Below, piece after piece: positions 52,966-59,986 of a stretch of 64,000 nt of DNA (positions within the stretch are counted from its first letter, which is position 1; each line of letters opens with the position of its first letter). The DNA lies in assembly GCF_001687325.1 (NCBI RefSeq), contig NZ_LZRD01000001.1, positions 310,001 through 374,000 on the forward strand, given 5' to 3'. The notes beneath the pieces were generated by a model that was not told the DNA's origin, ran no database searches, and saw only the letters and a list, made by a program, of their open reading frames with translations. This stretch comes from Streptomyces sp. PTY087I2 (lineage in GTDB: Bacteria > Actinomycetota > Actinomycetes > Streptomycetales > Streptomycetaceae). The position numbers and the translations under genes are program-made.

Positions 52966-54479
52966 ACCGATTCGATCTCCACAGCGGAGAGGTCGGGGAA
53001 CTGCAGGTGGCGTACGCCGCTCATCGTCTCGACGTGGACATCAACCGTGGGTACGAATACCGGAATGATCTCGTTGCCCTTCTCCCACAGGAGACGCTGG
53101 GCGTCTGCCGACGCTGATGCCCGTTCGGCTTGCTCGGTGGCGCTGCGCGCGGTAGCCACCAGCTTGTCGACATCGGGGAAATTGCCAGGGACATGGTTGG
53201 GCTCGAAAGGCGCCGGCGGGTTGTACCCAGCGGCGAACGGAAGCTTCTGGTACGCCTCAAAATCCGCGTAGAGCTGTCCTGCCGGCAACTCCTTGAGGGA
53301 CGCATCGACGCCGATGGACCGAAGATTCTCGATGATCAGCGTCGCCGTCTCCACCATGCCGGTCAGTTCGGGACCCACCGTCAGCTCAATGGACATGCCG
53401 TCATAGCCGGCCTCACGAAGGAGCGCTTTGGCCCGTTCCACATCTTGAGCACGCTGCTCCAGGTCCTTGTTGTAGGTCGCGAACCCGAGCGCCGGAACGT
53501 CGTTGCCAAGGTAGGCGCGGCCGAAGTAGACCGAACGGACGATGGCCTCACGGTCGACCGCCAGTCGGAACGCGCTCCGAACCCGTTCGTCCTTGAAGGG
53601 CTTGTGCTGAAGGTTCATCACATAGCGCAGGTTCGACACGTACGGAGGCTTGCCTGCCGAGACCTCAAAGCCCTTGGCCTTGGCCAATGTGCGGGCGGCG
53701 GTGGGCGAAACAGCGTTGACGAACTCCACCTGCCCACCGCGCAACGCGTTGACGCGAGCCTCGGCGTCTCCGATGGAAAGCAGCTGGATCTCCTTGAGGC
53801 TGATGGCCTCAGCGTCAGGCGCCGCGTACTTGGGGTTCCGACGAAGCACAGTCTGCCGACCAGGCTCGTACGAGTGGATGACGAACGGCCCGCACGACGG
53901 GGTGTCCGGGGTGAAGTCGGTAGTGCCGTCCTTGATCGCCAACATGCTCTGGCACAGCAGCAGTCGCCCGTCCGCGATCGGGGTCCGGGCCGGGAGACGG
54001 ACAGTCAGCTCGTCCTCAACCTTGGCGGACTTGAGGTCAAAGCTTCGGCCCACGATGCGGGTGAAGGGGAGCCCCTGCAAAGTGTCCGGCGCAGAGAGTG
54101 AGTACAGCAAGTCGGCCGAGGTCAGCGGGGAACCGTCCGTGAAGGTGAGGCCGTCCCGCAAGCGCAGCGTGTAGGTGGTCAGGTCGTCGCTGACGTCGAT
54201 CGTTTCGAGAACGCCGTACTCGACGCCGTCGGGGCGCTTGGGATCGACGGCGCCGAGCGCCCCGTGCACAAGTCGGGCGCGGACGAAGTCCAGGGCAGTA
54301 GGCCCGACGAAGTAGTTGAGGGTTTCGCTGGAACCGCCTCCGGCGAAGGCGGCACGGACAGTCCCCCCCTCCCCCTGCCCCCCGGAGGATCCGGATGAGC
54401 ATGCTGCCAGAAATCCCGTCAGCCCTGCTGCGGTGAGGGCGCCGAGCCCCAGGAAGGATCGACGATTGAAAGAGCTCAC
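52962..54479 (-). CDS. extracellular solute-binding lipoprotein, family 5
   Basis: This 505-aa DppA/NikA-type binding protein has a signal peptide NRRSFLGLGALTAAGLTGFLAAC with twin arginines and a lipobox (FLAAC). The family-5 body includes DGLTFTDGSPLTSADLLYSL. The GTG at 54479 is preceded by AAAAGGACAC, and the longer frame upstream would run into the Zur box. It lies 98 bp downstream of that box. It should bind the metal-loaded metallophore or a metal complex at the surface and hand it to the permeases. Specificity cannot be read from sequence. Confidence 0.88.
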   Translation of the reverse strand: MSSFNRRSFLGLGALTAAGLTGFLAACSSGSSGGQGEGGTVRAAFAGGGSSETLNYFVGPTALDFVRARLVHGALGAVDPKRPDGVEYGVLETIDVSDDLTTYTLRLRDGLTFTDGSPLTSADLLYSLSAPDTLQGLPFTRIVGRSFDLKSAKVEDELTVRLPARTPIADGRLLLCQSMLAIKDGTTDFTPDTPSCGPFVIHSYEPGRQTVLRRNPKYAAPDAEAISLKEIQLLSIGDAEARVNALRGGQVEFVNAVSPTAARTLAKAKGFEVSAGKPPYVSNLRYVMNLQHKPFKDERVRSAFRLAVDREAIVRSVYFGRAYLGNDVPALGFATYNKDLEQRAQDVERAKALLREAGYDGMSIELTVGPELTGMVETATLIIENLRSIGVDASLKELPAGQLYADFEAYQKLPFAAGYNPPAPFEPNHVPGNFPDVDKLVATARSATEQAERASASADAQRLLWEKGNEIIPVFVPTVDVHVETMSGVRHLQFPDLSAVEIESV

Positions 54480-54799
54480 TTTGCGTGTCCTTTTGCTTAC
54501 TCGAATCGCTCCATCAGGGAGCGAGCAGCCCGACGACCCTCCCGACAGGAGGCTCACGGGAGGAGAGGAACAATGACTGAAAATGATTATCATTTATTTT
54601 AAGGGCTGACAATGCTCCCCGGTAACGACTCGACCGCAAGGCACCCCTGTTCGCCACACCTTGGGGCGACAACCAGGCCGGCGAAGGCGAGGACGCCAAC
54701 CGGCCAATCGCACCCACCGGGACGCACCCTGCAGGGCACGGCCTTGCCGGAACAGCAAGAACGATTGCGCCACCGGCCCGGCGGACGCATGGTGAAGCC
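54480..54799. other. divergent promoter region with Zur box
   Basis: This region of about 320 bp contains the Zur box at 54578 in front of the binding-protein gene and the leader of the disrupted flavoprotein on the plus strand. No gene was seen in it. Confidence 0.5.
54578..54592. promoter_or_regulatory. Zur box of the importer operon
   Basis: TGAAAATGATTATCA is the strongest Zur-type palindrome in the window, flanked by TGAC and TTTA. It controls the binding protein, two permeases, ATPase and salicylate synthase, and could also affect the flavoprotein at 54800. Confidence 0.88.
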
Positions 54800-55920
54800 A
54801 TGAGGGAGATCGAGCAGTTGAGCTTTGATGGACGCGTGTGGGATGCGGTCGTGGTCGGTGGCGGGGTTGCCGGGATCTCGGCAGCGTTGACCTTGGCACG
54901 ACTGCGAAGGTCGGTTCTCGTCATCGACGCGGGGGAGTCGCCCGCCGCCCCGGACAGCGACGCTTTCAACATGCACGGCCTCCTGGGCCGTCGAACAACC
55001 TCCTACACGAAGTTGCTGAGAATGGGGCGCGAGCAGGCCTCCCGGCATAAGGTCCCACCCTTGGAAGCCGAGTAGCGCAGGTGCACCGGGACGGACAAGA
55101 GCTTTCAGTCGTGACAGAGGATTGGCAACGGATACAGTCCCGTCGCGTACTGGTGGCCGCTGGACTCGCGGCCGAGCTGCCCGATGTGCCAGGCCTCAAG
55201 GAGCGGTGGGGTCACGAAGTGCTGCACTGGCGTCACACCCACCGCTGGGAAGCCCGCGACTTGGCGATTGCCGTGGTGGGCAGCTTCCGTCAGGCGCTGC
55301 TGTTTCGCCAGCTCACGGAGAAGCTGACTCTGATCTTGCGCGGAGCAGACGATCTCTCGATGGGTCAACGAGCGCAGCTGACTGGACTAGGAGTTCGAAT
55401 CTTGGAAGGCGAGATCGGCGGACTGGAGATCGACAGCCACGGGCAACTAGCCGGTGCGCACCTGACCTCGAACACGCAGGTACCCGCACAGAGACTCGTG
55501 ATCTCACCTCGCGTCATGGCGTGTGTTGATTTCTTGAACGGCCTCGGCGTCTCGATTCGCCCACACCCCACGGAGGCCAGCGAGCAGGTCGCAGTGGACT
55601 CGTCCGGCTTCACAGGTGTCAGCGGCGTGTGGGCGGCCGGAAGCGTCAGCGATGTACTGGCCAGCGCACCGGTAGCGGCTGCGGCCGGATCCGCTGCTGC
55701 AACAGCAATCAACCTGGACCTTCTGGTCTGCGACCACACCTCGATCGCCGCGGCCCCACCGACCACAGGCGGCTTCAGTGGAGCAATGGAAGCCGAGGTG
55801 ACACGACGCGTTCTGGGCCCACGTATCCATGGCCTGGAGACCATCCTCAGCCGAGGTAATGGCAGCCCAACACTCCCAGCCGACCTGCACAAAGGCGACC
55901 AGCCCGAACTTCCCGGCTGA
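54800..55920 (+). pseudogene. frameshifted thioredoxin-reductase-like flavoprotein without CxxC
   Basis: The first 91 codons (54800-55075) give an N-terminal FAD domain, AVVVGGGVAGISAALTLARL, and stop at TAG 55073. The same protein continues in another frame from near 55060 to 55920 with VAQVHRDGQ, LVAAGLAAELPDVPGL, and a C-terminal GVWAAGSVSDVLASAP. One frameshift near 55045-55075 explains both parts. Where related enzymes have CPxCHGWE, this protein has WRHTHRWEARD, so the redox pair is absent regardless of the frameshift. It could be a dead gene or a base-calling error in a CxxC-less subtype. It is divergent from the importer operon, next to its Zur box. Confidence 0.72.
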
Positions 55921-56495
55921 AAGCCCCACACCGAACGGCACACTTCGCCGCACTATCGGAGCCCACCAGCGGGCACCCACCGCGTCCGCTCTTCCCGCGA
56001 AGCAACAGCCGAGCATCGGTTCGCGGCCCGCACTCAGCCTCACCAGGCACTTAATCGAGCCCAGCTCCCAGCCATCACACCCGACTGTCATTCATCGAGC
56101 GCTACATACCGCAGCCACCCTTCGCGAAGAGAGTCGGCTGCGTGCGGCACTCCCCCGGCAAACCCCCCTAGGCTGCCGAAGAAGCGCCACGCGCAGCCTC
56201 CCAGGCGAGAATAAGCGCAATGGTAATCGTTTTCAATAGCCGCGTGATCGCAAGTCGCTGCTCGCGGTCACTGGGAGCTCCTATCGACGCAGTGGGGCGC
56301 CTGCCGGGCCGCGGCTCCGGTTGACAGAGGCGTGGCGGACTGGACTGGGCGCGGCGATACCTGAACGAACGCGCTCCCGGCGTGTCGGCGACCGCCCTCG
56401 CCGACCGGCGCCGCCTCCGGTTCCTCGCCGTGTTGGTTCAATTCAGCGGCGCCGCCCCAGGCTTTGAGGGACCTCCATCAACCCCAGGTCGCTTA
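55921..56495. other. intergenic region with Zur box and ORF debris
   Basis: No intact gene was seen. A Zur-like box lies at 56221. A plus-strand frame around 56360-56455 reads RYLNERAPGVSATALADRRR and looks like part of a lost protein I cannot name. Confidence 0.4.
56221..56235. promoter_or_regulatory. Zur box without an intact downstream gene
   Basis: TGGTAATCGTTTTCA differs from the site at 27033 by one base. Neither side has a functional gene close by: upstream is the 3' end of the disrupted flavoprotein, and downstream is ORF debris, then a gene on the opposite strand. Confidence 0.7.
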
Positions 56496-57353
56496 CTACT
56501 CTGTCTTGCTCGCATTTGAGTCCAGAGCAAACAGGTTCAGTCGATAGGCCTTCGTCTGCGGAAGTGCACCCATCACCGGCAGCAAAGCGCGCATGTGCAA
56601 GGGGAGTGCTGTTCGGACAGCGCGCGGTGGCGTTGCGAGGGTGTGACTGGCAGTCAACGTGATGCCGGGGTGCCACGACTCGATCTCGCGGGGATCGTCG
56701 CATGCCCACTCAAGCGTGGCGGACATCTTTCTCAGAGGGTCGCGCCGCCGCTGAACACGGCGCCGCTGGTTGCGCAGGATCCATTCACCCCAGGTGTCGA
56801 AGGCCAACGTGGAGTCGGGGAAGCTGCCTGCGATCCGGCCAGCTGCCCTGCGTGCATCGGCCTCGGTGAGGTAGATCAGTACCGCTTCAGCGACGAAAAA
56901 GTACGGACCAGGGTACTCACGCACTTGAGCCACCCATGCGTCGTCCACGACCGAGGCCGCAATCATGGAACGTCGATCGCTCTCCTCGAACAGTTTCCTC
57001 CGCAGGTCCATCGAGTCGGGCAGGTCAAGTTCAACCCAGTGGCAAGAACCGTTATCAAGCCGCTCAAACCGCGTGTTCAGTCCTGCGCCGATCTCCACCA
57101 CCGTGCCGCACGGATGCGCACGCAAAAAGCCGGCAACCCAGTGATCAAAGATCAATCCACGCAGGACCGAACCTGCCAGGCTCCGGTCGCCGTCGAACTT
57201 GGCGAAGTCGTAGTCGATCGCCTCTACGATCTCCACGGCGCGGGGGTCGATCGCCATCGGATGACGCTTACGAGTCTCGACGGCTCGCCCATAGAGCGGA
57301 ATTAGCAACGTCTCCTGCGCCGGCCCCAACACGATCTGATGTCTGTGCACCAT
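56496..57353 (-). CDS. leucine carboxyl methyltransferase-type SAM methyltransferase
   Basis: This 285-aa protein is of the LCM/TcmP-like O-methyltransferase family: N-terminal LGPAQETLLIPLYGRAVETRK, AIDYDF, motif I TVVEIGAGLNTRFERLDNG near residue 84, and the motif YFFVAEAVLIYLTEADAR. ATG 57353 fits the family. It lies 93 bp after the small SRPBCC-like gene on the same strand, so both may share the Zur-like promoter at 57912. Substrates of this family are small carboxylic acids or natural products; here it is unknown. Confidence 0.85.
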   Translation of the reverse strand: MVHRHQIVLGPAQETLLIPLYGRAVETRKRHPMAIDPRAVEIVEAIDYDFAKFDGDRSLAGSVLRGLIFDHWVAGFLRAHPCGTVVEIGAGLNTRFERLDNGSCHWVELDLPDSMDLRRKLFEESDRRSMIAASVVDDAWVAQVREYPGPYFFVAEAVLIYLTEADARRAAGRIAGSFPDSTLAFDTWGEWILRNQRRRVQRRRDPLRKMSATLEWACDDPREIESWHPGITLTASHTLATPPRAVRTALPLHMRALLPVMGALPQTKAYRLNLFALDSNASKTE

Positions 57354-57446
57354 CGCCAGTTCCTCTCCGATGCCGTATGCACCCTGCTGCGTGTGCCAAC
57401 TGAGGACGCTCTGGATCGCTACAGGGTTGGTGATCGCGCGGTGAGT

Positions 57447-57884
57447 TCAGTTCACCATGCGGGCCAGTCGATGCCACCGTTGGTGACGGTGACGGAACAT
57501 GAGCCGGATGAACAGCCGTACCGGCGCTCCGCGCCAGCCGTCCTCGGTCTCGACCTCGTCCGTATAGCGGCACCGGCGCTCTCCGAGGGGGACGAACGTG
57601 AGGCGGTGCCGCCAGATGCGCACGGGCCCACCGCGCTCTTCGGTGCAGATCTCCAACGAGTCGAGCCCTCGCACAATGATGTGGTGGGTCCATCCAGGGA
57701 TCACGCCGAACCACCACAGGCGCGCTCTGCCGTGTGCCCCCACTTCGACGTGCCGGGGCACGTCCATGCGGTACAGCTGCAGCACGGGGCTCATGACGAA
57801 GGCCATCACCTCCGGATTCCGCGCCAGCCGTGCCGCAACGTCGGCTGCAAGAGGCAGCTCGGTGGTGCGTTTCGTCTTGGCCAT
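57447..57884 (-). CDS. SRPBCC-like small protein of unknown function
   Basis: This 145-aa protein has a pattern of alternating strands and a final helix (RHVEVGAHGRARLWWFGVIP, RIWRHRLTFVPLGERRCRYTDEVET, FIRLMFRHRHQRWHRLARM) that suggests a START/SRPBCC ligand-binding fold. I do not recognise a specific family. The C-terminal HRHQRWH is rich in basic residues. ATG 57884 lies 28 bp from the Zur-like box. It is probably co-transcribed with the methyltransferase downstream and may bind a small molecule that the latter modifies. Confidence 0.6.
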   Translation of the reverse strand: MAKTKRTTELPLAADVAARLARNPEVMAFVMSPVLQLYRMDVPRHVEVGAHGRARLWWFGVIPGWTHHIIVRGLDSLEICTEERGGPVRIWRHRLTFVPLGERRCRYTDEVETEDGWRGAPVRLFIRLMFRHRHQRWHRLARMVN

Positions 57885-57911
57885 GTCTCACCCTCCCGAC
57901 ACCACCGCATC

Positions 57912-57926
57912 TGACAATCGTTATCA
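57912..57926. promoter_or_regulatory. Zur box before the SRPBCC-like gene
   Basis: TGACAATCGTTATCA is a good inverted repeat that matches the consensus at most positions. It is 28 bp from the start of the minus-strand gene. Confidence 0.7.
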
Positions 57927-57929
57927 TAT

Positions 57930-58388
57930 CCATATTGGGCATGGTGCGCGGGGTCTGGACTCGACCACCAAGGGAGACACTGCCCCAGCCCCGCCGCTCA
58001 GCGCTCTCCACGTCGCGAGCCAGGCCGCCAGGGCCTGACCGACACGCCGCAAGTACTGATCGCGGCGGACGCCGAAGCCGTTCCACACTGCCGCTACGCC
58101 CCGGGAGCGAGGCCGCGAGTCACGGGGCGACTCCCGGGCCGCCTCTTTGCTCAGAAACCAAGGCGCTGCCTCACGTGACGGTCAGCATGCAGGCCGGGCG
58201 GCTCCCGACATGTCGGGAGCCGCCCGCTCGACCCGGCCAACGACCACTGGCGGCTGGGGGATTTCAGGAACAAGACCCACCCCGGCCGCAGGCAGCAAGG
58301 GCCTGGCGTCAACTTGGCTCCGGTGCCAGCGAGTTGAGGAAGACCGGATTTGACAGAGGCGCAACCACCCCAGTAGACCTAACTCACA
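57930..58388. other. intergenic region between divergent Zur-type promoters
   Basis: No gene is supported. The region contains a perfect 32-bp palindrome at 58195 and ends at the box before the CooC-like gene. Confidence 0.4.
58195..58226. terminator. perfect 32-bp palindrome
   Basis: CGGGCGGCTCCCGACA is followed directly by its exact complement. It could be a terminator left from a lost gene, since both flanking genes start, rather than end, near here. Confidence 0.55.
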
Positions 58389-58403
58389 TGACATTCATTT
58401 TCA
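58389..58403. promoter_or_regulatory. Zur-like box before CooC-like gene
   Basis: TGACATTCATTTTCA matches the consensus half-sites (TGA...TTTTCA). It lies 17 bp before the GTG start of the ATPase, where a repressor would block transcription or translation initiation. Confidence 0.68.
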
Positions 58404-58419
58404 ATAGGGGTGGTTAGTC

Positions 58420-59379
58420 GTGCGCGTCGCGTTTGTCGGGAAGGGCGGTAGTGGCAAGACCACACTGTCGGCTCTCTTCGCTCGTCAGCTGGCACGCTCG
58501 GGCGCACCCGTCGTAGCCATAGACGGTGACATCAACCAGCATCTGGCCGAGGCCCTCAGCCTCGGCAGGGACGAGCCGTTCACTGCGCCGCCGCTCAGCG
58601 ACAACCTGCGTGAGATCAAGGACTACCTGCGCGGCTCGAATCCGCGCATCGCATCCGGCCAAAGCATGGTCAAGACCACTCCGCCAGGCCGGGGTTCCAA
58701 GCTGCTGCGCCCGCTAGGCGACGACGAGATCCATACACGGCACGTCCAGAGCGTGGGAGGCGTCCCTCTGATGGCGACTGGCACGTTCGAGGAGAGGGAC
58801 CTGGGAGTGGCCTGCTACCACTCCAAGCTCGGTGCGGTCGAGCTGTATCTCAACCATCTCGTCGACGGCCCTGGCGAGTACATCGTTGTCGACATGACAG
58901 CCGGAGCGGATGCTTTCGCATCCGGACTTTTCACCCGCTTCGACATGACGTTTCTCGTGGCCGAACCCACCCGCAAAGGCGTTTCGGTCTACCAGCAGTA
59001 TCGCGACCACGCACATGAGTTCGGTATCCCGATCGCTGTGATCGGCAACAAGGTCACCGGGGAAGACGACCTGCTTTACCTCAAGGAGCACGTCGGCGAC
59101 GACCTGCTGGCCTACTGTCAGCACTCGCCCTGGGTGCGGTCCCTGGAACAGGGTCGCCTTCAGGGCGATCTGGAGCCGCACAACCAGCACACTCTGGCCC
59201 AGTTGCGTACAGCGGTAGACGAGCGGACCAAAGACTGGGCCGCCTTCCAGAAACATGCCGTCGAGTTCCACCTGCGCAACGCCGCCGCCTGGGCCAACCA
59301 GGCCACGGGCATTGACCTGGCAGAGCAGGTCGACCCGGACTTCAAGCACGGTCCGGCCGCGCTCGAGGCACATACCTGA
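58420..59379 (+). CDS. CooC/MinD-like P-loop ATPase
   Basis: This 319-aa SIMIBI-class ATPase has a deviant Walker A FVGKGGSGKTTLSALFARQL at residues 5-24, a switch region IDGDINQHLAEALS, Walker B-like YIVVDMTAGADAFASG, and NKVTGEDD near residue 210. It groups by motif with CooC-type metal-insertion ATPases rather than chromosome-partitioning ParA. The GTG at 58420 follows AGGGGTGG. No ParB or Ni-enzyme gene is nearby. With a Zur-like box directly upstream, it may be a zinc-starvation metal-insertion or metal-protein remodelling factor; this is inference. Confidence 0.78.
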   Translation: MRVAFVGKGGSGKTTLSALFARQLARSGAPVVAIDGDINQHLAEALSLGRDEPFTAPPLSDNLREIKDYLRGSNPRIASGQSMVKTTPPGRGSKLLRPLGDDEIHTRHVQSVGGVPLMATGTFEERDLGVACYHSKLGAVELYLNHLVDGPGEYIVVDMTAGADAFASGLFTRFDMTFLVAEPTRKGVSVYQQYRDHAHEFGIPIAVIGNKVTGEDDLLYLKEHVGDDLLAYCQHSPWVRSLEQGRLQGDLEPHNQHTLAQLRTAVDERTKDWAAFQKHAVEFHLRNAAAWANQATGIDLAEQVDPDFKHGPAALEAHT

Positions 59380-59463
59380 CGCAGATACCCAGCCGGGCCA
59401 GTTCCCACTGCATCCACCGCGATACCCCAAAGGACTGACTCGTGGCCTTGTTCCGACGGGTTC

Positions 59464-59746
59464 GTGCAGACCGCGGCACCAGCTTGGTCTTGGGCGTACT
59501 CGTACCAGAGGGCAGAGGTCGGCTCGGCTGGCTCAATGGCAGTCGGCGCCCTGGCCGAGGTCCTCGGCGGCTCCCCGGAGCAGGTGGAGAACGCCGCCCG
59601 GGTCGCCACGGAACACAGCCCGGGCCTGACCTGCCACATGGTCGGCGGCCCGGATGGTGCTACGGGACGACGGCAGCCACAAGGTCTCCCTCGACGAGGT
59701 CTTCAAGGCCATGAAGGAGACCAGGGCCCACATGAGCGTGAAGTAA
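59464..59746 (+). pseudogene. L-serine dehydratase (SdaA) remnant
   Basis: The sequence [45 protein letters not shown] is followed, after a frameshift near 59655, by [20 protein letters not shown]. These match the C-terminal region of iron-sulphur L-serine dehydratases, including the LGLTCDPVGG-like segment. The N-terminal two thirds, the start and the last residues are missing. It is a decayed fragment with no expected product. Confidence 0.72.
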
Positions 59747-59986
59747 GGAGACCGCGCGGGGCGGGCTCTCGGTGAACATCATCGAGTGCTTTGAACGAGG
59801 CCCTGCCCAGCGCCTTCGTGTCTTTCGGCGGTGTCCGGGCCTTCCCTGCTTACGCGACGGAAGATCCCCGAAAAGTCCTTGGGATGTCCCAGTTCCTTCT
59901 CGTTCATCGATGGTTCTGGTGCCTTCTTGGCCGGCCCGGTGTCCTCGGAGCGTCACCAGGTGCGGCCACAGCGTCGGCCTCAGCGA
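59747..59986. other. short gap before the pPIWI-RE gene end
   Basis: Nothing recognisable was seen in these 240 bases. Confidence 0.3.

Noticed and set aside
58420-59379. A chromosome-partitioning ParA
   Set aside because: No ParB or parS-like repeats lie nearby, and the sequence is closer to CooC-type metal-insertion ATPases, so a partition role was not called.
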